A DNA stretch of 35,640 nt, from assembly GCA_910579645.1 (NCBI GenBank), contig CAJTVK010000034.1, positions 1-35,640 on the forward strand, given 5' to 3'. The notes beneath the pieces are model-generated. The model was given only the letters and a program-made list of their open reading frames with translations, had not been told where the DNA came from and searched no databases. This DNA is from an uncultured Lachnospiraceae bacterium (GTDB taxonomy: Bacteria; Bacillota; Clostridia; Lachnospirales; Lachnospiraceae). Shown here one piece after another: positions 1-7,650 of this stretch (position 1 is its first letter; every line of letters starts with the position of its first letter). Both the position numbers and the translations under genes were made by a program.

Positions 1-46
1 CACTAAAAAAACTCACGCACGGGCGTCCGCCTCCCAACACAACATT

Positions 47-63
47 CAGGCTGAACTGTTACG
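47..63. repeat. Short repeat CAGGCTGAACTGTTACG, copy 1
   Basis: This 17-base string recurs at 1061-1077 with one change (A to G at the 15th base). The two copies bracket the small gene and spmB. It may be part of an intergenic repeat family; only two copies are visible here. The remaining upstream sequence to 176 is A/T-rich and probably holds a promoter, but no clear -35/-10 pair could be fixed. Confidence 0.45.
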
Positions 64-176
64 ACTTTTATGATATTTTTATATTATGGGATGACAATGG
101 CATGAAAAAATATTAAAATAAATATAAAGCCGACAAAACGGCAGCACAAAACGAAAATCAAATGGGGTAGATTATA

Positions 177-437
177 ATGGGAAAAGCTGGGGAAATTCGC
201 ATGACATACTCCGGACTGCTGTTAAAGGACGGGGAGAAAATGGTAAGGGTCTGCTTTGAACGCGGAAAAACCGATTATGCGGAGGGAATCGTCCCAAGAG
301 GAACGATTGTCAAGGCCGAGGGTTTTACGGCGGAGGAGGTAGAGCAGCTTACCGTTTATATCCAAGATAACGCCACTGACATTATTAACAGAGCAAAAAA
401 TGTTAACTTTCTGAATAAATGGTTAGGCCGTGACTGA
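177..437 (+). CDS. Small conserved-looking protein of unknown function (86 aa)
   Basis: An 86-residue protein without a signal peptide or membrane segment. It is rich in charged residues and reads as a small alpha/beta domain: a strand-rich first half (residues 9-45) and a helical second half, ending in a basic tail. I do not recognise the family, although it looks like proteins conserved in Lachnospiraceae. The start is uncertain. The ATG at 177 has a weak GGGGT upstream, while the ATG at 201 has GGGGA about 8 bases away and would give 78 residues. The gene ends 75 bases before spmB on the same strand, in the place where spmA would normally lie, but it has no similarity in size or hydrophobicity to SpmA. 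Confidence 0.6.
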   Translation: MGKAGEIRMTYSGLLLKDGEKMVRVCFERGKTDYAEGIVPRGTIVKAEGFTAEEVEQLTVYIQDNATDIINRAKNVNFLNKWLGRD

Positions 438-512
438 ACAAGGAATATAAGAGTCTCTGTACTAATAAAATAGGGATAAGAGAACCGCAAGGGGGACACT
501 GCCATTCTTAAC

Positions 513-1037
513 GTGTTGTCTAATATTTCGAATATCATTATCCCTGTTGTTATTTTTTATGTTGTGGCTTACGGGCTGATTCATAAACGGAATGTATATG
601 AAGATTTTATAAAGGGAGCAAAGGACGGCTTTCAGACGGTAATACAGATTATGCCTACGCTGGTAGGGCTGATGGTAGCCGTAGGAGTGCTGCGGTCGTC
701 CGGTTTTCTGACATTTGTAGGAAATCTTTTCCGTGGAGTGACAGACAGGATTGGCTTTCCTTCTCAACTGATGCCGTTGGTACTTGTTAAAATGTTTTCT
801 TCTTCTGCGGCCACAGGCCTGGTGCTGGATATTTTTAAGACGTACGGGACGGACTCTTATATCGGGCTGATTACTTCTATTATGATGAGCTGCACGGAGA
901 CAATTTTCTATACTATGAGCGTGTATTTTCTGGCTGCTAAAGTAACGAAGACAAGGTATACCCTGAAAGGGGCATTGGCAGCAACCGTTGCCGGTATTGC
1001 GGCCAGCGTATTCTTGGCAATGCGGCTTGCGGGCTGA
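513..1037 (+). CDS. spmB: Spore maturation protein B (SpmB)
   Basis: A 174-residue integral membrane protein of the SpmB / nucleoside-recognition (Gate) family, which together with SpmA contributes to dehydration of the spore core. The sequence shows an N-terminal hydrophobic helix (residues 6-22), a motif KGAKDGFQTVIQIMPTLVGL (about 31-50), then VGVLRSSG and two further hydrophobic segments, one near residues 116-145 and one at the C-terminus. The length matches the family. There is no ATG: the frame opens after a stop at 477-479. GTG at 513 is the conventional start, but the nearest good Shine-Dalgarno (AAGGGGGA, 489-496) would better fit an ATT codon at 504. SpmA is not in the window. Confidence 0.88.
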   Translation: MLSNISNIIIPVVIFYVVAYGLIHKRNVYEDFIKGAKDGFQTVIQIMPTLVGLMVAVGVLRSSGFLTFVGNLFRGVTDRIGFPSQLMPLVLVKMFSSSAATGLVLDIFKTYGTDSYIGLITSIMMSCTETIFYTMSVYFLAAKVTKTRYTLKGALAATVAGIAASVFLAMRLAG

Positions 1038-1062
1038 AGCAATGTCATTAAGGGAAGCCGCA
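1021..1062 (+). terminator. Weak inverted repeat over the spmB stop codon
   Basis: TGCGGCTT (1021-1028) can pair with AAGCCGCA (1055-1062) around a 26-base loop. No T-run follows, so it is at best a weak or Rho-independent-like structure, and it partly overlaps the second copy of the 17-base repeat. Confidence 0.25.
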
Positions 1063-1077
1063 GGCTGAACTGTTGCG
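1061..1077. repeat. Short repeat CAGGCTGAACTGTTGCG, copy 2
   Basis: Second copy of the string at 47-63, 16 of 17 bases identical. It lies between spmB and the beta-galactosidase genes. Confidence 0.45.
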
Positions 1078-1204
1078 TGAATCATAACAAAAACAGGAAT
1101 AGTAGTTGCGGGTTGGAAAAAATAAGGGTATTATTAGGGATAGCATCCGCAGCCTGAGCAGGCGGCGGGCATATAACGGAATAATGGGAGGAATGAGCAG
1201 AAGT

Positions 1205-3133
1205 ATGAAAGAAGAAATCAGATGGCTGGATGATCCGGAGGTATTTCGTGTGGGCAAGCTTCCGGCTCACAGTGACCATACTTTTTTCAGGAGCATGGAG
1301 GAAATGGAAAGCGGGCAGAATTCCCTTCGGCAGTCTCTGGACGGGGTATGGAAGTTCCGATACAGCAGCAGTGCGGCAGAACGCCCCGCTGATTTTTACA
1401 GGGAGGAGTATGATATATCCGGATTCGGTGAGATTGCGGTACCCTGCCATATTGAAATGGCCGGTTATGATAAGATTCATTACATCAATACGATGTATCC
1501 GTGGGAAGGACATGCGTACCGCAGGCCGGCATATGCTTTGGACGGGAAGTCGGGATGGGAAGGCATGTTCAGCAAAGCGGACTATAATCCGGTGGGTTCC
1601 TATTTAAAGGAATTTGACTTGGGGGAAGGGTTGGCAGGCAAAAGAGTTTTCATCCGCTTCGAGGGAGTGGAACAGGCTATGTATGTGTGGCTTAACGGCA
1701 GCTTTGTGGGATATTCGGAGGACAGCTTCGTACCTGCGGAGTTTGAGCTTACGCCTTTTCTGAAGAAAGAGGGAAACCGCCTGGCGGTGGAAGTGCATAA
1801 AAGGAGTACGGCCGCTTTTCTGGAGGATCAGGATTTCTTCCGCTTTTTCGGAATATTTCGGAGCGTATCGCTGTTCGGCAGGCCGGAAATGCATGTGGAG
1901 GATTTATGGGCTAAGCCTGCATTGCAGGAGGACGGCACAGGCAGCTTCGGCATGGAACTGAAGCTTTCGGTGAAGAAGGACTGCGGCGGCAGGGCGGAAA
2001 TTGTGCTGTCGGATAAGGAGGGCAGGATATGTCTGGAGGAGTCATTGGCAGTGAAGGAGAGTGGGGAGGTGACCGGGGAAGAAGGCGGCTGGCAGCAGGT
2101 GAGGTGTGCATTGCCTGTCCGGGGACTTGGGAAAGTCCATGCCTGGAGTCATGAAACCCCGTATCGGTACCGTCTGCTTATAAAGCTTTATAAAGAATCC
2201 GGGGAACTGGCAGAGACGGTGCCTTACGATATCGGTTTCCGGAGAATCGAAATAAAAAATAAAATAATTTATCTGAACGGGAAGCGTTTGGTGATTAACG
2301 GTGTGAACCGCCATGAGTGGAGTGCCGGAGGAGGAAGGTGCATAGGCAGGAAAGAAATGGAAAAGGATATGGCGTGTTTTCTGGCAAACAATATCAATGC
2401 AGTGAGGACCTGCCATTATCCGGATCAGATTCCTTGGTATGGCATGTGTGATGAAAACGGTATCTATATGATGGCGGAAACCAATCTGGAGTCTCATGGC
2501 TCATGGCAGAAGCTAGGGAGGATAGAGCCTTCTTGGAATGTTCCCGGCAGCCTGCCGCAGTGGAAGGGAGCCGTGATGGACAGGGCCGAGAGTAATTTCG
2601 AATGGTTTAAGAACCATGTTTCGATACTTTTCTGGTCCTTGGGGAATGAATCCTATGCAGGCGACAATGTGGAATGCATGAACCGATATTTTAAGGAAAA
2701 ACAAGACGGAAGGCTGGTGCATTATGAGGGAGTGGTTAACAACAGGGCGTATGAAAAGACGGTTTCCGATGTGGAAAGCCGTATGTATGCCACTCCGCAG
2801 GACATCCGGGATTATCTGGATAATGAGCCGGACAAGCCGTTTATCTTATGTGAGTATATGCATGACATGGGAAATTCCCTGGGCGGCATGGACTCTTATA
2901 TGAAACTGTTGGAGGAATATGAGATGTATCAGGGCGGCTTTATCTGGGATTTTATTGATCAGGCGCTCTGGGCAGAGGATGAGGTTACGGGAAAGAGAGT
3001 ATTGCGGTACGGAGGGGATTTTGACGACAGGCCTTCGGATTATGAATTCTCGGGAAACGGTATTGTGTTTGCGGACAGGACGGAGAAGCCGGCGATGCAG
3101 GAAGTGAGGTTTTATTATGGAAAATATCGTTAA
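1205..3133 (+). CDS. lacL: Beta-galactosidase large subunit (GH2, LacL type)
   Basis: Large chain of a GH2 beta-galactosidase that hydrolyses lactose and other beta-galactosides in the cytoplasm. The ATG at 1205 gives 642 residues beginning MKEEIRWLDDPEVFRVGKLP, the usual LacL start; GGGAGGA lies 12 bases upstream. The open frame reaches back to 1106, but that extension looks unlike the family. Domains in order: sugar-binding jelly roll (about 45-200), immunoglobulin-like domain (about 205-320), and the TIM barrel, with the acid/base glutamate in SLGNES (Glu482) and the nucleophile in ILCEYMHD (Glu550). The chain stops at the end of the barrel; the C-terminal galactosidase domains are encoded by the next frame, whose ATG lies 17 bases before this stop. 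That is the arrangement of heterodimeric LacLM enzymes. A natural frameshift in a single-chain lacZ is the alternative. Confidence 0.9.
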   Translation: MKEEIRWLDDPEVFRVGKLPAHSDHTFFRSMEEMESGQNSLRQSLDGVWKFRYSSSAAERPADFYREEYDISGFGEIAVPCHIEMAGYDKIHYINTMYPWEGHAYRRPAYALDGKSGWEGMFSKADYNPVGSYLKEFDLGEGLAGKRVFIRFEGVEQAMYVWLNGSFVGYSEDSFVPAEFELTPFLKKEGNRLAVEVHKRSTAAFLEDQDFFRFFGIFRSVSLFGRPEMHVEDLWAKPALQEDGTGSFGMELKLSVKKDCGGRAEIVLSDKEGRICLEESLAVKESGEVTGEEGGWQQVRCALPVRGLGKVHAWSHETPYRYRLLIKLYKESGELAETVPYDIGFRRIEIKNKIIYLNGKRLVINGVNRHEWSAGGGRCIGRKEMEKDMACFLANNINAVRTCHYPDQIPWYGMCDENGIYMMAETNLESHGSWQKLGRIEPSWNVPGSLPQWKGAVMDRAESNFEWFKNHVSILFWSLGNESYAGDNVECMNRYFKEKQDGRLVHYEGVVNNRAYEKTVSDVESRMYATPQDIRDYLDNEPDKPFILCEYMHDMGNSLGGMDSYMKLLEEYEMYQGGFIWDFIDQALWAEDEVTGKRVLRYGGDFDDRPSDYEFSGNGIVFADRTEKPAMQEVRFYYGKYR

Positions 3134-4091
3134 GGCGGGTGTGCCGGAATTGGATGTGATATATGGTGACGTGACTCTTGGAGTGAAAGGAAACGCGGAC
3201 GGAAAGGAATTCCATTATATTTTCTCCTATGATGCAGGAGGGCCGGTATCTTTCTGCATAGAGGGAAAGGAATGGCTGTATCGGGCACCTAGGCCTGTTT
3301 TCTGGCGTGCCGTGACGGATAACGACAGAGGGTGCAGATTTCCGCTGAAAAGCGGGATGTGGCTGGCTGCCGATATGTTTATCCGCTGCAAAGGCATTGC
3401 CGTGGCGGTGGACGGAAAAGAGATTCCGCTGCCGTGCGCTCCGGTAAACAATGCATATACGGCGGAAGAAAAAGCGGAAAACATACAAGTTACTTATATT
3501 TATGAAACGGTCACGGTTCCTTCCACGAAAGTTTCCGTGTCATATCAGGTGGACGGATCCGGCACGGTACAGGTGGATGCCCATTATTTCGGAAAGCAGG
3601 GTCTGCCGGAACTGCCGGTATTCGGCATGAGATTTATTATGCCTACCTGCGCGGAGCGGTTTGTATATCAGGGATTATCAGGGGAAACTTATCCTGACCG
3701 GAAAGCAGGAGGCGCGGAGGGGGTATATGAAGTGGAAGGGCTTCCTGTCACTCCCTATCTTGTGCCGCAGGACTGCGGAATGCATATGGACAGTGACTGG
3801 GTGGAAGTCTGGCGGGAAACCGGCTTGGATAACAGCCGGAAGGAAAAGAAGAAGGGCATGGTTCGGTTTGAGATGGATAAGCTGGCATTTTCCTGCTTGC
3901 CGTATACCGCATCGGAACTGGAAAATGCCACCCATCAGGAAGAACTGCCGCCTGCCCGCAGGACAGTGGTGTGCATTTACGGCGCTGTCAGGGGCGTGGG
4001 TGGAATTAACAGTTGGGGAGCGGATGTGGAACCGGATTATCATGTGGACGGGGAAAAAGATATTGTCTGTTCTTTCCGAATGACGATATAG
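3117..4091 (+). CDS. lacM: Beta-galactosidase small subunit (LacM type)
   Basis: A 324-residue protein equal to the C-terminal part of long GH2 beta-galactosidases (Bgal_small_N / domain 5), which completes the active site of the large chain. Visible family landmarks include RAPRPVFWRAVTDNDRG (about 58-74) and the LPPARRTVVCIYGAVRGVGG segment near the end. It starts with ATG at 3117 inside lacL, with AGGAAGTGAGG immediately upstream, so translation is likely coupled to lacL. LacM subunits of lactobacilli are about 316-320 residues and their genes overlap lacL by about 17 bases, which fits closely. The open frame is intact throughout, with its own start and ribosome site, which argues against simple decay of a fused lacZ. 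Confidence 0.87.
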   Translation: MENIVKAGVPELDVIYGDVTLGVKGNADGKEFHYIFSYDAGGPVSFCIEGKEWLYRAPRPVFWRAVTDNDRGCRFPLKSGMWLAADMFIRCKGIAVAVDGKEIPLPCAPVNNAYTAEEKAENIQVTYIYETVTVPSTKVSVSYQVDGSGTVQVDAHYFGKQGLPELPVFGMRFIMPTCAERFVYQGLSGETYPDRKAGGAEGVYEVEGLPVTPYLVPQDCGMHMDSDWVEVWRETGLDNSRKEKKKGMVRFEMDKLAFSCLPYTASELENATHQEELPPARRTVVCIYGAVRGVGGINSWGADVEPDYHVDGEKDIVCSFRMTI

Positions 4092-4211
4092 CAGGGGGAA
4101 CACGGAAGGATTGACCCAAGGAAATAGGGAGACGGAATGCGGAAAAGAACAGATAAACCGTGGAAGCCGGAGAGCGGGAAAGGACGGGCAAATCGGGGAG
4201 TCCGGAGAGTT

Positions 4212-4278
4212 GGAAAGGACAGGCAATCCGGAAAGGACAGGCAATCCGGAAAGGACAGGCAATCCGGAAAGGACAGGC
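4212..4278 (+). repeat. 18-bp tandem repeat (3.7 copies)
   Basis: Three perfect direct copies of GGAAAGGACAGGCAATCC (4212-4229, 4230-4247, 4248-4265), a partial fourth to 4278, and degenerate copies on to about 4310. The array lies between lacM and the ABC-class ATPase. An open frame from TTG 4111 runs through it in the ATPase frame and would add an NPERTG repeat of six residues per unit, so copy-number changes would keep the frame. Whether it is translated is unclear. Confidence 0.85.
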
Positions 4279-4353
4279 TTGCCGAAAAGGTCAGGTTTGC
4301 CGAAAAAGTTAGGAAAGCAAAAAGAACAGATAGTCAGAAAGGACAGAGAGGAT

Positions 4354-6129
4354 ATGGCGAAGACAGCTACGGAATTGCAGACATTGCTGAGGAATATAGA
4401 CCACAGGGGATATCCTGCATATAAAGATACGAAAGGAGCTTACAGCTTTGGGCGTTATATATTGTCCATTGACCATGTGCAGGGAGATCCGTTTGCATCC
4501 CCTTCGAAAGTAAGCATACACATAGCAGGCAAAGAGGCCGGTTTCCCGGCGGAATACTACGGCAGAAAGGAAAGGCGCATTGCCCTGCAGGATTATTTGC
4601 TGCGTCTGTTCCGCAGGGAAGTGGACAAGTATAATTTTAAGGCAAAGGGATCCGGAAAAAGCGGGCTTATGTCTGCAAGCCGTCCCGGACAGGAAGTGCT
4701 GGAAAGGACGGCTTGTGAAATGGATGCGGCCACCGGGGACTTGATAGTGCGCCTGGAAGTGGGTTTTCCGGCCAACGGAAGGACAATATGCTCTTCCGAA
4801 CTGATTAAGATTTTATTTGATTTTCTTCCCAAGTGTGTTCAGGATGTGCTTTATTATAAAAGACTGAACGGCAGGGATGTTGAGGAGACGATGTTTCTGG
4901 CGGACGACAGGAAATATATCAGGGATGCCTTGGACGGGCTGGGGCTGGTGGCATTTGTTGCAAACGGTTCGGTGCTTCCGAGAGAATCCGGTGTTTCGGA
5001 TAAGCCGATGAAGGACAGCGTGACTTTTATTTCCCCACAGTCTATGGAAGTGGAGATGCAGCTTCCTCATAAAGGAACGGTGAAAGGCATGGGAATCCGT
5101 AAAGGGATTACCTTGATTGTAGGAGGCGGATATCACGGCAAATCCACCTTGCTGAAAGCATTGGAACTGGGGGTATATGACCATATAGCGGGAGACGGCA
5201 GGGAGTATGTGATAACTGCGCCGGATGCGGTGAAGATCCGGGCAGAAGACGGCAGGTGCGTGAAAAAAGACGATATCTCTATGTTTGTGAATAATCTTCC
5301 CAACGGAAAGCAGACGGGCAGTTTTTATACGGAGGATGCCAGCGGAAGCACTTCTCAGGCGGCAAATGTAATTGAAGCCATGGAGAGCGGCTCTTCTCTT
5401 CTCCTGATAGACGAGGATACCTGCGCAACTAATTTTATGGTAAGGGACGAACTGATGCAGCGGGTGGTGCATAGGGATAAGGAACCGATTACGCCTTTTA
5501 TCGAAAGGGCGAGGTATTTATACGAGAAAAGAGGTATTTCCTGCGTGATTGTGGCAGGCAGTTCGGGGGCTTATTTTCATATCGCGGATCAGATTGTGCA
5601 GATGGATAATTATGTGCCGCAGGAAATTACGGCGTTGGCAAAGGAAGAAGCGGCGAAATATCCGGTACTGCTCCTGCCTGACCAGGAGCCGGCAGGTCCG
5701 GACTACCGCCGGGCTCCGGGAATGTCCTCAGGAGGGAATCGCAGCGGCGGTGCGGTACAGCGGGGCGGATATCGCGGGCGGGGAGGAAACGACCGGGGCG
5801 GCGACCATGGCTCTGACCGTGTGAAGATAAAAGGTATGGGAAAAGAGGCAGTGAGCCTGAACAAAGAAACCGTGGATTTGCGCTATGTGGAGCAGATTGC
5901 GGACAGCGAACAGGTCATGACGCTCGGCTACCTGCTTGCATATGCGGAAAATAATTTGTTTAACGGCAGGGATACCTTACAGAAGGTGGTAAATAATCTG
6001 ACGGATATGATTGAAAAGAAAGGGCTTGCCAGTGTAGTGCCGGGCAGTTATCTGCCGTCAGGGTTGGCTCTTCCGAGGCGGCAGGAAATATTTGCCTGCT
6101 TTAACCGGTACCGTAATCTGAAACTTTAG
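4354..6129 (+). CDS. ABC-class predicted ATPase (PF09818-like) with RGG-rich linker
   Basis: A soluble ATPase of the 'predicted ATPase of the ABC class' family, whose cellular role is not established. Starting at ATG 4354 (AAAGGA 10 bases upstream) it has 591 residues beginning MAKTATELQTLLRNIDHRGY, the family's usual N-terminus. Walker A is GGGYHGKS (257-264) and Walker B is LLLIDED (Asp353, Glu354). A conserved SSGAYFHIADQIVQMDNY region follows. Residues about 460-490 form a Gly/Arg-rich linker with RGG, RGRGG and RGGD motifs, unusual for a bacterial cytosolic ATPase and reminiscent of RNA-binding RGG boxes. A helical C-terminal domain ends the protein. The frame is open upstream to 4111 through the tandem repeat. 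A partner is not obvious from the neighbours. Confidence 0.82.
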   Translation: MAKTATELQTLLRNIDHRGYPAYKDTKGAYSFGRYILSIDHVQGDPFASPSKVSIHIAGKEAGFPAEYYGRKERRIALQDYLLRLFRREVDKYNFKAKGSGKSGLMSASRPGQEVLERTACEMDAATGDLIVRLEVGFPANGRTICSSELIKILFDFLPKCVQDVLYYKRLNGRDVEETMFLADDRKYIRDALDGLGLVAFVANGSVLPRESGVSDKPMKDSVTFISPQSMEVEMQLPHKGTVKGMGIRKGITLIVGGGYHGKSTLLKALELGVYDHIAGDGREYVITAPDAVKIRAEDGRCVKKDDISMFVNNLPNGKQTGSFYTEDASGSTSQAANVIEAMESGSSLLLIDEDTCATNFMVRDELMQRVVHRDKEPITPFIERARYLYEKRGISCVIVAGSSGAYFHIADQIVQMDNYVPQEITALAKEEAAKYPVLLLPDQEPAGPDYRRAPGMSSGGNRSGGAVQRGGYRGRGGNDRGGDHGSDRVKIKGMGKEAVSLNKETVDLRYVEQIADSEQVMTLGYLLAYAENNLFNGRDTLQKVVNNLTDMIEKKGLASVVPGSYLPSGLALPRRQEIFACFNRYRNLKL

Positions 6130-6157
6130 AGCGTATTTGATTGTCTGTGACAGCCGG

Positions 6158-6200
6158 AGCGGCTTTCTCGTTTCCTTTTGGAGGAAACGGGAAAGCCGCT
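6158..6200. terminator. Long hairpin between convergent genes
   Basis: AGCGGCTTTC (6158-6167) pairs perfectly with GAAAGCCGCT (6191-6200), and inside it CGTTTCC pairs with GGAAACG, giving about 17 pairs with one mismatch and a short loop. It lies just after the ATPase stop and touches the hemerythrin stop codon, so it probably insulates both convergent transcripts. Neither side has a strong T-run. Confidence 0.6.
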
Positions 6201-6651
6201 AAGAAATTGCCTGCGGAATTAAAACTCCTGTTTCCGCATATGGGGCAAGGAAAAGACATAAGTTGTAGTCTTCCTGCAGTATATGGTTGAATAGGTAGTT
6301 CTGCATGTGTTCTTTCAGTGCGGTAAGTACTTGGACAGGTTCTTTTGCCAATAGAGGCATATCAATGTTGAGGATATAATCTTTCAAATCCAAATGTTGC
6401 GCCATATGAGCGGCAAGTTTAGGGTATTGGAATCTTCCCATAAGATTTTCTTCCGTATAGAAGTGATAGGAGATATATTCCCGCAATTCGCAGACGATAT
6501 CCAACAATTGTTTTTGAGTGACGTTTTTGCAGCCGTTCATTATAAGCTGCTCGATTCCACGGATAATGCGAAACAATTCCTGATGCTGTTCATCAATGAT
6601 TTCAATGCCGCATTCCATTTCTTTGCACCAGTCAAATTTGAAATCAAACAT
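6199..6651 (-). CDS. Bacteriohemerythrin
   Basis: A 150-residue cytosolic hemerythrin domain protein that binds O2 reversibly at a non-haem di-iron centre, suited to oxygen sensing, storage or protection in an anaerobe. All ligands of the family are visible: His23 in IIDEQHQEL, His63 and Glu67 in HFYTEE, His82 and His86 in HMAQH, His123 and Asp128 in HILQED. The start chosen is the ATG at 6651, where CAGGAGG lies about 10 bases upstream on the minus strand and the protein begins MFDFKFDW as in the family; the frame is open 28 codons further but without support. The gene is single, transcribed towards the ABC-class ATPase, and shares the hairpin with it. Confidence 0.92.
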   Translation of the reverse strand: MFDFKFDWCKEMECGIEIIDEQHQELFRIIRGIEQLIMNGCKNVTQKQLLDIVCELREYISYHFYTEENLMGRFQYPKLAAHMAQHLDLKDYILNIDMPLLAKEPVQVLTALKEHMQNYLFNHILQEDYNLCLFLAPYAETGVLIPQAIS

Positions 6652-6977
6652 AATAGCATTGCCTCCTGCTGTGATATATATGGTATTTCTGCTTATTGAT
6701 TCCTGCGGACAGCAGCCATTTGGCAACTGTGGCAAGGTATTTGATGATATAACTCTATAAGGTATTTTTATTTTATACTAGGAAAGTATGGTATGCAACT
6801 GGTAATTCATAATATTTTATTATTTTTTTCGAAGAGTTTAGAAAGTGGGTGACGGAGCTGAGGGGGAAGCATTTGCAAGTATTGATTTTCGGTCTGAGGA
6901 AGCAAGGTTTGTGGGTAAACCTGAAAGAAGAGCATTTTCCGCAAGGGGCCTTAAGCCCGCTGCGGCAGGTTTGGGAT
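6652..6977. other. Divergent intergenic region
   Basis: This 326-base stretch separates the minus-strand hemerythrin from the plus-strand nuclease. The central part (6735-6840) is A/T-rich and carries the possible hemerythrin promoter. A frame from GTG 6849 runs into the nuclease gene and could extend it by 43 residues. I see no RNA gene or other ORF with support. Confidence 0.4.
6770..6798 (-). promoter_or_regulatory. Possible sigma-A promoter for the hemerythrin
   Basis: Read on the minus strand, TTGCAT (6798-6793) and TAAAAT (6775-6770) are 17 bases apart. The -35 match is modest, so this is tentative. Confidence 0.35.
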
Positions 6978-7433
6978 ATGGATGTAAAAGAACAGAAGTG
7001 GGTTGTGATTGCGGCTGTAGCCGTGGCAGTGTGTCTTGCTTGCATCGCTATTTATTTCTATCGGAACCGAAGAGGAAGACTGGATGACATAGACGGCATG
7101 GAAGGGCATGATTTTGAGTATTTCTGTGCGGAACTGCTGAAGAAAAGAGGTTTCGAAGAAGTATCGGTAACAAAAGGCAGCGGTGACTATGGGGTGGATA
7201 TATTGGCGGAAAAAGACGGGATTACATATGCCATTCAATGTAAATGCCATAGCGATGCGGTGGGGATTAAGGCAGTTCAGGAAGTATATGCGGGAAGAGA
7301 TTATTATGACTGCATGGTGGGAGCCGTACTGACAAACCAATATTTTACTTCAGCGGCGGTAAATGCGGCGAAAAAGCTGAAAATCCTGCTGTGGGACAGG
7401 GGATATCTGGACAGTATGATGGAAGAAGAGTAG
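6978..7433 (+). CDS. Membrane-anchored Mrr-like restriction endonuclease
   Basis: A 151-residue protein with one N-terminal membrane helix (residues 8-27), a basic stop-transfer NRRGR, and a cytoplasmic PD-(D/E)xK nuclease domain of the Mrr_cat type. The catalytic pattern is visible: a helical MEGHDFEYFCAELLKKRGF, then GSGDYGVDI with Asp74, and YAIQCK with Gln87 and Lys89. Mrr proteins cleave methylated DNA; small membrane-bound relatives are common in Firmicutes and their substrate is unknown. The start is uncertain: ATG 6978 has a poor ribosome site, and GTG 6849 would give 194 residues. It stands alone between divergent and tandem neighbours. A role in defence against incoming DNA is plausible but not shown. 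Confidence 0.8.
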   Translation: MDVKEQKWVVIAAVAVAVCLACIAIYFYRNRRGRLDDIDGMEGHDFEYFCAELLKKRGFEEVSVTKGSGDYGVDILAEKDGITYAIQCKCHSDAVGIKAVQEVYAGRDYYDCMVGAVLTNQYFTSAAVNAAKKLKILLWDRGYLDSMMEEE

Positions 7434-7520
7434 GTGCATGAACGATGGTAAGAATGCAAGCTGTATGGTATGTTTTGGAACGGCTATGTTCTGACTGCAT
7501 GATTTCCGGGCAAACAGATA

Positions 7521-7547
7521 TTGACAGGGAAGTCTGCTGATTATACT
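7521..7547 (+). promoter_or_regulatory. Likely sigma-A promoter of the sugar kinase/araD operon
   Basis: A perfect TTGACA (7521-7526) is followed by TATACT (7542-7547). The spacer is 15 bases, slightly short; a TACTAT at 7544-7549 would give 17. It lies about 100 bases before the kinase start. Confidence 0.5.
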
Positions 7548-7650
7548 ATTAGCTGTAGGGAACAGGCAGTTTGCGGTGTTTTGGCAAAGGGGTAAAAGGG
7601 AAAGCGGAAAACCGCGGCAAAATTTTGAAAAAAGGAAAGGCGGGGACGGG

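Noticed and set aside
1205..4091. Frameshifted lacZ pseudogene
   Set aside because: Both frames are intact, the second has its own ATG and ribosome site, and the 17-base overlap and subunit lengths match LacL/LacM. A sequencing indel cannot be excluded but is less likely.
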